Source: Flavobacterium gawalongense
GTDB lineage: Bacteria > Bacteroidota > Bacteroidia > Flavobacteriales > Flavobacteriaceae
Assembly (NCBI RefSeq): GCF_007097265.1
Contig: NZ_VJZP01000004.1
Location: 1 to 64,000, forward strand
Length of the DNA: 64,000 bases
Direction: 5' to 3'
Each line of letters begins with the position of its first letter. The first letter of the stretch is position 1. The position numbers were made by a program, and so were the translations under genes. The notes below the pieces were generated by a model. The model ran no database searches, was not told the DNA's origin, and saw only the letters and a program-made list of their open reading frames with translations. Shown one piece after another: positions 46,706 to 55,835 of the stretch.

Positions 46706-49540
46706 TTAAGGATTGATTGTCCAAGAAGCAAAATATTGATGCCCTATTAATCCAGCACCTAATACTTGAGTATATTCTTTTCCACCAATATTTGAAGCTC
46801 CCAATTTAAGAGTTGATTTTAATTTTGGCATATTATAATTAACTTGAGCATCAATTACAGTAGCCGCATCGATCATACCATCTACCATTGTAGATTGCCA
46901 CAAATACTCACTATTCCATCTTCCACTTATGTTAAATCCAAAATTATCAAATAACTTTTCGTTTCCAAATGATGCTTTTACTCTATGTTTCGGCGTATTA
47001 AAGCCCGCTTCAAAACTTGGGTCTTTTTCTTGATCGAAATTAAATTCTGCGAAATTATAGTTAACACCCGCTTCAAAATTTCTATACACTTTTTTAGAAA
47101 GTCCAAGACCAAAACCAAGCGATTTGATTTCTATATTAGTATTGGTATATAATTGATACGCTCTATAATTGCCATTTTGAAGCGCGTGTAATGATTGCAC
47201 TCCAGAATCTGTTGGTCCTGCTAGAGGATTTGGCGAATCATTTGCCGTACCATAAAACGGAGCTACAACATTTAGATTCCCAATAAAATCATTGTAAATA
47301 TTATAATACCCATTAATATCAATTGATACATCTTTTATCAATGAACGATATCCTAATTCAAATGCTTTCACCTGTTCTGGTTTCACATAATTTACATTTG
47401 TTTTTCTTAACAAAGCTGATCCTGCAATAGGGTCACTAGCTGCCAATGCACCAAACGCCTGTACTGATGATGCGGTATACGAATTATTATAGGCATTCAA
47501 ACCAGTCATAACAACAGATGATCCTCCGGCAAAAGCTTGACCAACTGCAGTAGAAACCGGTAAAGTTTCACTATATCTTGTTAAATTATCCGGAGCCGAA
47601 CCAAGCAATATGGCGCTTCCCACATTAAAACCAATGTATTGATCTTGTGTTGACGGGTTTCTAAAACCTGTTTGAAAAGAAGCTCTAAAGTTGTGTTTCT
47701 TACTTTCTCCTCCTGAATATACTAGTGATATTCTTGGAGAAACACTACCGTCGAAATTTTTTGATTTATCATAACGAACAGAACCTGTAAATTTCAATCT
47801 ATCTTCTAAGAATCTTTTTGTTAACTGGCCATAAGCACCGTATTCATTATAATTAATAGGCCCATTTGCATCCGTATAAATTCTACCGTGAGAATTTAAT
47901 TCATAAAGCCTGAAAGACCCTCCAACTTGGATTTCTGCAAATTTTATAATGTCTTTAAAATTATAATTGGCGTCAGAATGGTATATTTTAGAATTATCAA
48001 CCAATTTTGAACCCGAAAGCACACTTGGATCAGCAATAACACTATTAAAAGCAGCTTTAAATTCTGGAGTACCAGGAAGAAATCTTCCAGTATCAGCAGT
48101 ATTCCTTGCTATTATATGCGCATTTTCAGGCGTCATTCCTGCTAATGTAGATTGAATATAAGCTCCTGCATATTGCCCAAACCATGTTTTATCATCTTTC
48201 CATTTTCTATTTATATTAATTCCTGTAAAAAGCATATCGTATGATTCTCCACCATCTTCAGTAGTAGTATAACCTCTTACAAAAAAGTTTTTTCCTTTAA
48301 ACTCTAATTTATGCTGTTGCATGAAAAAGTTATTTAAGTAATATCTATTGGCTCCTTGATATACTGCATTTCCGAAACCAAATTTACTTTGCCATATCAC
48401 TTCTAAATTTTCATTTCCAAAAGGTCTGTAATGAAGTGAGAAGTCGATTTTTGTATTACTCGCTTTGTTATCTGTTAAATCTACCTCATTATACCCTGTT
48501 CTACTTACATTATAATTTGGAAGTAAATTTACCGCTGCACCAGATATTAAACCTAAAGAAGCTAATGCTTGCCCAACTCCTTTTATGTTAGTTGAAACTT
48601 CATCACCATATACATTTATTCCATCATAATTTACATTACTTCTATCTATACCAGAATGGGTCTTGTCATTATAGTTTGTAGCATACCAATCAGTACCTCG
48701 CATATAAGTAAAATTAACTTTTCCAGCTAATTTCGAACTGAACGCATGAGCCATCCTTACTCCATAATCAATGAAATCATTTGATCCTGCAGCTTCTTGA
48801 CTTGTCTGTCCAAATTTTGCATAAGCAGTAATTCCCTGACTTGTAAATGGACTTTTACTATTCATAAACAAAATACCATTAAAAGCATTTGCACCATATA
48901 AAGCAGATGACGCTCCCGGCAACAACTCTACACTTTGAACGTCAATTTCTGAAACACCAATCATATTTCCTAACACGAAATTTAATAATGGTGAAGAGTT
49001 ATCCATTCCGTCAACCAATTGCATAAAACGTGTATTGGCTACAGTAGCAAAACCACGTGTGTTTATTGATTTAAAAGACAAACTACTTGTATTCATCTGA
49101 ACTTCTTTCAAGTTTTCTAAACCATCATAAAAAGTTGCAGATGCCGTTTTTTTGATATCAGCAATATTCATTCTCTCAATTGTAACTGGAGATTCCAATA
49201 CTCTTTCTGGGGTTCTTGAAGCAGAAACTACAATCTCATTCAGTTTAGTTTCTTCATCAGCAAGTTTAACCGCTACTTTTTGATTATTTGATGAAACCGT
49301 AACTTTTTGAGAACCATACCCTACGCTTGTAACAATAATTACAAACGGTGGTTTTTTTGATGAATTTAAAGTGAATCTTCCATCGATGTCGGTAATACTA
49401 CCAGCGGTTTCTCCAACAATTTTGATGTTGGCTCCAGGAATAGGTTGATTGTTACTGTCTGTAACAATGCCTGAAATTGAATTTTGAGCAAAAGTTAGGC
49501 TACAAAAAAACAATGACAAAAAAAGTAAATACACTCTCAT
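46706..49540 (-). CDS. TonB-dependent receptor with N-terminal carboxypeptidase-regulatory-like domain
   Basis: A 944-residue outer-membrane receptor. The signal peptide ends SLTFAQ, and a CarboxypepD_reg-like domain follows (SISGIVTDSNNQPIPGANI, GSITDIDGRFTLNS) at about 20-105. The plug is SASRTPERVLESPVTIE through LPGASSALYGANAFNGILF, and a large barrel follows with LEDRLKFTGSVRYDKS as a typical strand. This architecture is common for import of organic ligands (oligosaccharides, peptides, lipids), and the SGNH lipoprotein downstream replaces the usual SusD partner. The ligand is not known. Confidence 0.92.
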   Translation of the reverse strand: MRVYLLFLSLFFCSLTFAQNSISGIVTDSNNQPIPGANIKIVGETAGSITDIDGRFTLNSSKKPPFVIIVTSVGYGSQKVTVSSNNQKVAVKLADEETKLNEIVVSASRTPERVLESPVTIERMNIADIKKTASATFYDGLENLKEVQMNTSSLSFKSINTRGFATVANTRFMQLVDGMDNSSPLLNFVLGNMIGVSEIDVQSVELLPGASSALYGANAFNGILFMNSKSPFTSQGITAYAKFGQTSQEAAGSNDFIDYGVRMAHAFSSKLAGKVNFTYMRGTDWYATNYNDKTHSGIDRSNVNYDGINVYGDEVSTNIKGVGQALASLGLISGAAVNLLPNYNVSRTGYNEVDLTDNKASNTKIDFSLHYRPFGNENLEVIWQSKFGFGNAVYQGANRYYLNNFFMQQHKLEFKGKNFFVRGYTTTEDGGESYDMLFTGININRKWKDDKTWFGQYAGAYIQSTLAGMTPENAHIIARNTADTGRFLPGTPEFKAAFNSVIADPSVLSGSKLVDNSKIYHSDANYNFKDIIKFAEIQVGGSFRLYELNSHGRIYTDANGPINYNEYGAYGQLTKRFLEDRLKFTGSVRYDKSKNFDGSVSPRISLVYSGGESKKHNFRASFQTGFRNPSTQDQYIGFNVGSAILLGSAPDNLTRYSETLPVSTAVGQAFAGGSSVVMTGLNAYNNSYTASSVQAFGALAASDPIAGSALLRKTNVNYVKPEQVKAFELGYRSLIKDVSIDINGYYNIYNDFIGNLNVVAPFYGTANDSPNPLAGPTDSGVQSLHALQNGNYRAYQLYTNTNIEIKSLGFGLGLSKKVYRNFEAGVNYNFAEFNFDQEKDPSFEAGFNTPKHRVKASFGNEKLFDNFGFNISGRWNSEYLWQSTMVDGMIDAATVIDAQVNYNMPKLKSTLKLGASNIGGKEYTQVLGAGLIGHQYFASWTINP

Positions 49541-49896
49541 TGGGTTAAAGTTTGTTGGTTTATGACGCCAAAGTACAAATATTTTTGATATTAATAAAAA
49601 AGAGCCTTTAAAATTTAATAATTATCAATGATTTTGACTCATTTATACTTATTCTACATTTTTTGTTTTTTATTTTTTGTTAAAAATTAAGTAAAAAATC
49701 AAAATAACACTATGCATGCATATAATAAATACATTAATCTTAATAATTTTCTTAATTTTTAACTATTCAATAAAAGTGAATGAAAGGAAAAAAAATTCAT
49801 TTTTATGGTAATTTTTTAAATTGGCAAGTAAAAGCAAACAAAAACCCTCGAAAGAAAAATCTTCCGAGGGTTTTTTATTTAAAGTTAATATGCCTT
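49541..49896. other. Intergenic region: glmS terminator and TonB-receptor promoter region
   Basis: The stem AAAACCCTCG/CGAGGGTTTT with inner AAGA/TCTT pairs at 49841-49874 is a terminator for glmS on the minus strand. Near the receptor gene the minus strand reads TTGTACTTTGG, a near-consensus -7 box (49,590 region). The rest is very AT-rich with no gene. Confidence 0.7.
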
Positions 49897-51744
49897 TTAT
49901 TCTACAGTAACTGATTTTGCTAAATTACGGGGTTGATCTACATTACACCCTCTCATCACGGCAATATGATAGGATAAAAGTTGTAAAGGAATCGTAGTGA
50001 TTAGCGGAGACAATGCATCTGATGTTTCTGGAATTTCAATTACATAATCCGCCAATTCACGAACCTGAGTATCGCCTTTGGTCACCACTGCAATAATTTT
50101 TCCACTTCTGGATTTAATTTCCTGAATATTACTTACAATCTTATCATAATGACCTTGCTTTGGAGCAATAACCACCACAGGCATATGTTCGTCGATTAAT
50201 GCTATCGGGCCATGTTTCATTTCAGCGGCAGGATAGCCCTCAGCATGAATATAAGATATCTCTTTAAGTTTCAATGCACCTTCCAGAGCCACAGGAAAGT
50301 TATATCCTCTTCCTAAATACAAGCAGTTAGGAGCATCTTTAAACACAGAAGCAATTTCTTTTGCTCTATCATTTGTTTCTAAAGCTTCTTTTACTTTTTC
50401 AGGAATAATTTCTAATTCTTGCAAATACCTGTGAAAGTCGGTGTTAGACATTGTTCCTTTGGCTTTCGCCAAACGCAGCGCAATCATTGTCAATACAGTA
50501 ATTTGTGTAGTAAATGCTTTTGTCGATGCAACACCTATTTCAGGCCCAGCATGAGTATAAGCACCTGCGTTAGTTTCTCTCGAAATAGAAGAACCAACAA
50601 CATTACAAACCCCAAATACAAAAGCTCCGTGTTCTTTGGCTAACTTAATTGCTGCCATTGTATCAGCCGTTTCACCAGATTGTGAAATTGCAATAACGAC
50701 ATCGCGGCTGTTTATTATAGGATTTCTATATCTAAACTCAGAGGCATATTCTACTTCTACCGGAATTCGAGCAAACTCTTCAAATATATATTCTGCCACT
50801 AAACCCGCGTGCCATGAGGTACCACAGGCCACAATTATTATTCTGTCAGCATTTAAGAATTTCTCTAAATTGTCCTCAACCCCCGACATCTGAATAATTC
50901 CTTCATTTGCGTGAAGCCTTCCGCGATATGTATCTCTTATAACATCAGGTTGTTCATAAATTTCTTTTAACATAAAGTGATCGTAACCTCCTTTTTCAAT
51001 TTGCTCCAAATTCATTTGAAGTTCTTGAATATAAGGATCAACTAAAGAATCATCTTTAATTTTTCTAACTTTCATTGGCTTATGCAATCTGATATTTGCC
51101 ATTTCACCATCTTCTAAATAAATAGCATTAGATGTATATTCAATAAATGGTGAGGCATCGGATGCAATAAAATATTCTCCTTCTCCTACACCAATTGCCA
51201 AAGGACTTCCTAAACGTGCCGCAACAATCTCATCCGGATTTTTTTTATCAAAAACAGCAATCGCATAAGCGCCAACCACTTGGTTCAAAGCGAGCTGAAC
51301 AGCTTTACCAATTTTCAATTTTTCTTTTATCTGAACTTCCTCTATAAGATTTACAAGTACCTCAGTATCGGTATCAGAATGAAATACGTATCCTCTTTTT
51401 ATTAATTCTTTTTTCAAAGGCGCATAATTTTCAATAATTCCATTGTGAATTATTGCCAAATCACCTGAATTAGAAAGATGAGGATGAGAATTAACATCGT
51501 TTGGAACACCATGTGTTGCCCAACGCGTATGCCCCATTCCTATCGTTCCATTTATTGAAATTTCTTTAGATGCTCTCTCTTCTAAATCTGCAACCTTACC
51601 TTTAGTTTTAGAGATTTTTAAGTTCTCGCCGTCATATAACATGACACCAGCACTATCATATCCTCTATATTCTAATCGTTTCAACCCTTTTATAACAATA
51701 GGGTAAGCTTCTCTATAACCAATATATCCAACAATTCCACACAT
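49897..51744 (-). CDS. glmS: Glutamine-fructose-6-phosphate aminotransferase (isomerizing)
   Basis: It makes glucosamine 6-phosphate, the entry to peptidoglycan and LPS amino sugars. It has 615 residues. The N-terminal Ntn glutaminase starts MCGIVGYIGY with catalytic Cys2, and GHTRWATHGVPNDVNSHPH and HNGIIENY follow. The two SIS isomerase domains hold ACGTSWHAG, SQSGETADT and STKAFTTQ, and the protein ends in PRNLAKSVTVE, which closes the active site. It lies 9 bp after the DUF4270 gene. No glmS ribozyme is expected or seen. Confidence 0.97.
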   Translation of the reverse strand: MCGIVGYIGYREAYPIVIKGLKRLEYRGYDSAGVMLYDGENLKISKTKGKVADLEERASKEISINGTIGMGHTRWATHGVPNDVNSHPHLSNSGDLAIIHNGIIENYAPLKKELIKRGYVFHSDTDTEVLVNLIEEVQIKEKLKIGKAVQLALNQVVGAYAIAVFDKKNPDEIVAARLGSPLAIGVGEGEYFIASDASPFIEYTSNAIYLEDGEMANIRLHKPMKVRKIKDDSLVDPYIQELQMNLEQIEKGGYDHFMLKEIYEQPDVIRDTYRGRLHANEGIIQMSGVEDNLEKFLNADRIIIVACGTSWHAGLVAEYIFEEFARIPVEVEYASEFRYRNPIINSRDVVIAISQSGETADTMAAIKLAKEHGAFVFGVCNVVGSSISRETNAGAYTHAGPEIGVASTKAFTTQITVLTMIALRLAKAKGTMSNTDFHRYLQELEIIPEKVKEALETNDRAKEIASVFKDAPNCLYLGRGYNFPVALEGALKLKEISYIHAEGYPAAEMKHGPIALIDEHMPVVVIAPKQGHYDKIVSNIQEIKSRSGKIIAVVTKGDTQVRELADYVIEIPETSDALSPLITTIPLQLLSYHIAVMRGCNVDQPRNLAKSVTVE

Positions 51745-51753
51745 ACTTTTTAC

Positions 51754-53400
51754 TTAATTAGGTTTTGTATAAAAAATTTCAAGTTTTAATCTTTTGTCCT
51801 CAGGAACTGTTGATTTTCCACCATAAAGGATTGTCCCTAATGGATTCATTACACTCGCTTTTGGTGCTTGAGAAATAAATGCATTTGGAGTTTTCATTTT
51901 GGAAGAAGCACTAGTACTTATATCTTCTGTAACCACAAGGCCTAACTTAACATTTGTAGAATCGGCGTTCATTATAAGATTTCGTATCTGATTTGTGATT
52001 CTGATTTTATAATTTAACCCTCTACCATTGGCCACAACTTCTTTATTTATATTACCATCAAATATTCCTTTTGCTTTTTTAGGATTGCTATTCGTTGATG
52101 CGTCATAATAATCAACAAGAGGTCTATTATTTGTTAAATCATACAAATAAATTCTATTCGGCTCATGGCTATTTGCCATTGCACTTGCATCAATATGGAA
52201 AACAAGATTCGCTTCATTAATTAACCACTTTTTACCATCAGCTAGATTTCTCAAATCGTCTAATTCATCTGAAATGCCATTAGGACCTGTTAGATTTCCA
52301 TTGGAATCATATCCTTTCAAATCTTTTTTATCAAAAAGATCCAAAATAGCCAGAGAACCTTCCCCTCCTTTTAGATATAATTTTTCGTCACCTAATGACG
52401 TATCAGGAGAAATCATTGCATTAGTATAAGCAGTATTTGTATTACTCTGTTCCAATAAACTTACCGTATTACCGGACAGGTTAAGAACTATCGATTTTTC
52501 CACTCTTGTTGGAGAACCTCCAGTTGTTGAGGCCAAATCTTCTTTGTATTTTATAGTAATTTTAGCATTTGTTGATTTAAAATTCAACATAGCCATACTA
52601 CCATCGCTCCCATCTGCTTTTTCCACTTTAAAATACAAACCTCTAAAATACTCTTTGAACACATCATTTGTAATCAATTTACCTGCCGGAGCATTTATGA
52701 TTTTATTCTTAAAAAAATTTGCATCTAATTTTAGGCGCATTGCAGGAACTGAACGTGTAGTGGTAACTTTACCTGCATCGTCTTTGGTTGTTTCCACAAT
52801 TTCTTCAGAATCAAAAAAGAATCCATCATTCTGAGCTAAGTTGACATCATTATTTAAACGACTTCCCACTTTAGCATTATCGAGATCAGCATTTTGATCC
52901 GTAAAATATTTTTGAGGCTCTTGAAATCCTCCAATAGGATCTAAATCTCTCATGAAATATCCAGATTCAAAAACACTTAGTTTTATTTTCGCTTTACTTT
53001 CACCATATATAGAATCCAACTCGTATTCATGGCTTCCATCTGCATTTGTTGATTTTAAAGTACTGTAATAAGGCACCGTTAAGTAAACACTGTCTATAAC
53101 CGGATTGGCACCTATTTCTGGATTAGGGGAAGCCAAAACCAATTGTGTAGCAAAATTTGCGTTTGTTGTACCAAAAGCGGGATTTTTATATATTCCCAAA
53201 GCATTAACCGCCAAATTATTAGATTGAATCGGTCCGATTTTTTGGTTGTAAGCTATTACATTTGATGTATACTTGCTAAGATCAAAGTGATTGTCACCAA
53301 TTAAATCACCACCAATCGCATTATAATCTTTATCACATGAATACAAAAGAATGATGCTTGCTAAAACAAGCATTTTCTTAAAAAAAGAAATATTGTACAT
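51754..53400 (-). CDS. DUF4270 family lipoprotein
   Basis: A 548-residue predicted lipoprotein: the signal peptide ends IILLYSCDKDYN (lipobox LYSC), followed by the DUF4270 landmark GGDLIGDNHFD. It is beta-rich with YGESKAKIKLSVFESGYFMRD. The function of the family is unknown. It lies between glgA (21 bp) and glmS (9 bp) in one tight minus-strand operon, an order often seen in Bacteroidota, which hints at a role in the cell envelope. Confidence 0.9.
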   Translation of the reverse strand: MYNISFFKKMLVLASIILLYSCDKDYNAIGGDLIGDNHFDLSKYTSNVIAYNQKIGPIQSNNLAVNALGIYKNPAFGTTNANFATQLVLASPNPEIGANPVIDSVYLTVPYYSTLKSTNADGSHEYELDSIYGESKAKIKLSVFESGYFMRDLDPIGGFQEPQKYFTDQNADLDNAKVGSRLNNDVNLAQNDGFFFDSEEIVETTKDDAGKVTTTRSVPAMRLKLDANFFKNKIINAPAGKLITNDVFKEYFRGLYFKVEKADGSDGSMAMLNFKSTNAKITIKYKEDLASTTGGSPTRVEKSIVLNLSGNTVSLLEQSNTNTAYTNAMISPDTSLGDEKLYLKGGEGSLAILDLFDKKDLKGYDSNGNLTGPNGISDELDDLRNLADGKKWLINEANLVFHIDASAMANSHEPNRIYLYDLTNNRPLVDYYDASTNSNPKKAKGIFDGNINKEVVANGRGLNYKIRITNQIRNLIMNADSTNVKLGLVVTEDISTSASSKMKTPNAFISQAPKASVMNPLGTILYGGKSTVPEDKRLKLEIFYTKPN

Positions 53401-53421
53401 ATTTAATAATAAAAGTTTAAT

Positions 53422-54228
53422 TTAAAGAACTTCGTTTTTATAGAAATTAGTATACGCTTCCGCGAATTTGTCTTTCGGGGTGAAAGGTAAAAAAGGTTTA
53501 CCCGAAGATTCTATAAATTTTGTTAAACTTGAAGACAGGTTTTCTGAAGCAATAATTACGGCATCCGAATGCATAACGGTTGCTTTTATAATGTTTTCAT
53601 AATCAGGAATTTCTAAATCAGCTATTGCTTCATTAGGAATACCGTCAAACTTCACCTTATTAATCATTTCTGGGTCTAATGTTCCTTCGAAAGACTGGCT
53701 GTAAACGGAAGTAACAATCTTTGTTTCTGAAAATAAAGCTTCGTTTTTATAAAAATGTTTCATGTAAATAGGCAACATTGCTGCCATCCATCCGTGAACA
53801 TGAATAATATCCGGAACCCAGTTCAATTTTTTTACGGTTTCTACAACTCCTTTTGCAAAGAAAATAGCCCGCTCATCATTATCTGGATACATAACCCCTT
53901 CTTCATCTGCAAATGTTGCTTTTCGTTTGAAATACTCATCATTATCAATAAAGTAAACTTGTATCCTCTCTTTAGGAATTGAAGCCACTTTTATAATCAA
54001 TGGCATATCTAAGTCATTTACTACCAAATTCATCCCCGAAAGCCTAATTACTTCGTGTAATTGGTGTCTTCTTTCATTTATATTTCCATATCTAGGCATG
54101 AAAATTCTTATTTGTCCTCCTTGATCATTAATCATTTTCGGCACGTCATAAGACATTAAAGAAACCTCATTTTCAGCGAGATAAGGCACCACTTCAGATG
54201 ATACATATAATATCCTCTTATCTTTCAT
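53422..54228 (-). CDS. Glycogen/starch synthase-type protein (GT5 N-terminal domain only)
   Basis: A 268-residue protein with the N-terminal Rossmann domain of GT5 synthases: ILYVSSEVVPYLAENEVSLM corresponds to the ADP-glucose binding region (usually KTGGL, here replaced by ENEVS), and FMPRYG, FIDNDEYFKR and WVPDIIHVHGWMAAMLP are further family blocks. The C-terminal GT-B domain with the catalytic EXE is absent. This short form is, from memory, usual in Bacteroidota at this locus rather than a local truncation. Full glycogen synthase activity is therefore doubtful. It is the first gene of the glgA-DUF4270-glmS operon. Confidence 0.85.
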   Translation of the reverse strand: MKDKRILYVSSEVVPYLAENEVSLMSYDVPKMINDQGGQIRIFMPRYGNINERRHQLHEVIRLSGMNLVVNDLDMPLIIKVASIPKERIQVYFIDNDEYFKRKATFADEEGVMYPDNDERAIFFAKGVVETVKKLNWVPDIIHVHGWMAAMLPIYMKHFYKNEALFSETKIVTSVYSQSFEGTLDPEMINKVKFDGIPNEAIADLEIPDYENIIKATVMHSDAVIIASENLSSSLTKFIESSGKPFLPFTPKDKFAEAYTNFYKNEVL

Positions 54229-54266
54229 ATTGCAATTTACTTAGTTTATTGGTAATAAAAACCACG

Positions 54267-54313
54267 CAAAATTACAAAAATTTATGCAGTTATTAACTAA
54301 AATATTATGTTTG
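54267..54313. promoter_or_regulatory. Divergent promoters of the GT5 gene and panC
   Basis: A minus-strand box TAATTTTG at 54267-54274 serves the GT5 operon. A plus-strand box TATGTTTG at 54306-54313 serves panC. Both match TAnnTTTG and lie back to back within 50 bp. Confidence 0.65.
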
Positions 54314-54336
54314 CATTTAATTTTAATAATACCACC

Positions 54337-55185
54337 ATGCATATTTTCTATGGAAAAGCAGCTTTGAGAGACTATTTGAAATCTATCAAAACTTCGAATT
54401 CCACTATTGGATTTGTTCCAACTATGGGCGCTTTACATCAAGGACATTTGGCTTTAATGCAAAAATCGCTATTGGAAAATGAAAATACAGTAGTGAGTAT
54501 TTTTGTAAATCCTACCCAATTCAACAATCCGGAAGATTTAGCAAAATATCCAAGGACATTAGAAGAAGATGTTAAAAAACTTACCGCTTTGAGTCCAGAA
54601 ATCATCTTGTATGCTCCAACTGTTGCTGACATTTATGATGGACAACCCCTGTCACAATCTTTTGATTTTGACGGATTAGAAAATCAAATGGAAGGAGAAT
54701 TCAGACCTGGCCATTTTAATGGTGTTGGGACTATTGTAAAACGTCTCTTTGAAATTGTAGAACCTACAAACGCTTATTTTGGTGAGAAAGATTTTCAGCA
54801 ATTGCAAATCGTAAAAAAAATGGTCGCTAAAACCAACTTAAACGTGAACATAATTGGCTGTCCCATTTTTAGAGAATCCAACAATCTCGCTATGAGTTCT
54901 CGAAACGAACGCTTATCAGCACCAGAAAGAGAAGAAGCCGCCATAATCTATAAAACGCTAACTATTGCGAAAGAAAAATTTGAAACAAACAGCGCCAAAT
55001 CTGTAGCGAAATGGATTCAAAAATCATTCGAAAAGAACACTCATTTCACATTAGAATATTTCGTAATTGCTGATGAGGCAACCCTTTTACCTTGCGTAAG
55101 AAAAAATAAAAATAAAAATTACCGCGCTTTTATCGCTGTTTTTATCAACAATATTCGTTTGATTGACACCATTTCATTAAATTAA
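54337..55185 (+). CDS. panC: Pantothenate synthetase
   Basis: It joins pantoate and beta-alanine using ATP, giving vitamin B5. It has about 282 residues. The HIGH-like PTMGALHQGHLALM, FVNPTQFNNPEDLAKYPR, FGEKDFQQLQIVKKM and KMSKS-like MSSRNERLS are all present. The ATG at 54337 is chosen because an earlier ATG at 54307 lies inside the -7 box. The beta-alanine needed is made by panD, 14 bp downstream. Confidence 0.96.
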   Translation: MHIFYGKAALRDYLKSIKTSNSTIGFVPTMGALHQGHLALMQKSLLENENTVVSIFVNPTQFNNPEDLAKYPRTLEEDVKKLTALSPEIILYAPTVADIYDGQPLSQSFDFDGLENQMEGEFRPGHFNGVGTIVKRLFEIVEPTNAYFGEKDFQQLQIVKKMVAKTNLNVNIIGCPIFRESNNLAMSSRNERLSAPEREEAAIIYKTLTIAKEKFETNSAKSVAKWIQKSFEKNTHFTLEYFVIADEATLLPCVRKNKNKNYRAFIAVFINNIRLIDTISLN

Positions 55186-55187
55186 TT

Positions 55188-55195
55188 TACTTTTG
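55188..55195 (+). promoter_or_regulatory. panD -7 box TACTTTTG
   Basis: A consensus box ending 4 bp before the panD ATG, at the very end of panC. If active, it would give a leaderless panD mRNA in addition to readthrough from panC. Confidence 0.5.
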
Positions 55196-55199
55196 TAGC

Positions 55200-55550
55200 A
55201 TGCAAATTCAAGTCGTAAAATCAAAAATACACCGAGTAAAAGTAACTGGAGCCGATTTAAATTATATCGGAAGCATTACCATTGACGAAGCTTTACTGGA
55301 AGCCTCCAATATCATTGAAGGAGAAAGGGTATTCATTGTAAATATCAACAATGGCGAACGCTTTGACACCTATGCCATCAAAGGCGAAAAAAATTCAGGC
55401 ATTATAACCCTAAACGGTCCAGCTGCCAGAAAAGTACAAAGAGACGATATTATTATCATTATTTCTTATGCCCTCCTAGAATTTGAAGAAGCCAAAACCT
55501 TCAAGCCCTGGATTATTTTCCCTAATGAAAATGATAATTCTTTGACCTAA
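55200..55550 (+). CDS. panD: Aspartate 1-decarboxylase (pyruvoyl type)
   Basis: It makes beta-alanine from aspartate for pantothenate synthesis. It has 116 residues, normal length. The proenzyme self-cleaves between Gly24 and Ser25 (in NYIGSITID), and Ser25 becomes the pyruvoyl group. The active-site Lys is in VKSKIHRVKVT, and the conserved GPAARKVQRDDIIIIISY region follows. It lies directly behind panC, so the two steps are coupled. Confidence 0.97.
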   Translation: MQIQVVKSKIHRVKVTGADLNYIGSITIDEALLEASNIIEGERVFIVNINNGERFDTYAIKGEKNSGIITLNGPAARKVQRDDIIIIISYALLEFEEAKTFKPWIIFPNENDNSLT

Positions 55551-55630
55551 TCTTTTAAAAAAACCTTTTTTTTGTTTTGTTTTTTTGAATCTAAAGCAAT
55601 TGCTTCATAACGAACAATCCTGTTTTTAAC

Positions 55631-55672
55631 CACTGATTCGCTGATTTTTTCAATGAAATCAGCGAATCAGTG
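55631..55672. repeat. Perfect 17-bp palindrome in panD-esterase spacer
   Basis: CACTGATTCGCTGATTT and AAATCAGCGAATCAGTG are perfect complements around an 8-nt loop; the flanks TTTTTA and TAAAAA extend the pairing. It may act as a terminator for panCD. The strict symmetry also suits a dispersed palindrome. The rest of 55,551-55,835 shows nothing. Confidence 0.75.
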
Positions 55673-55835
55673 ACTAAAAATTTCTACGTTATTTTACACA
55701 AACAGAACATACTTAATTTTGTAAAAAAGCCAAAATACGTCTCCATTCTTTACCTATTCTTGTTCTTTTAAGCAAATAAAAGTATTATATTGCTACTCCA
55801 TTTAGAATAAATTTAATTTCTAAAACACCCGAATC

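Noticed and set aside
49897..51744. glmS ribozyme upstream of glmS
   Set aside because: The DUF4270 gene ends 9 bp before glmS, leaving no room for a ribozyme.
53422..54228. Recent truncation of glycogen synthase
   Set aside because: The next gene follows 21 bp later in a tight operon and no remnant of the C-terminal domain is present, so the short form is likely ancestral here.
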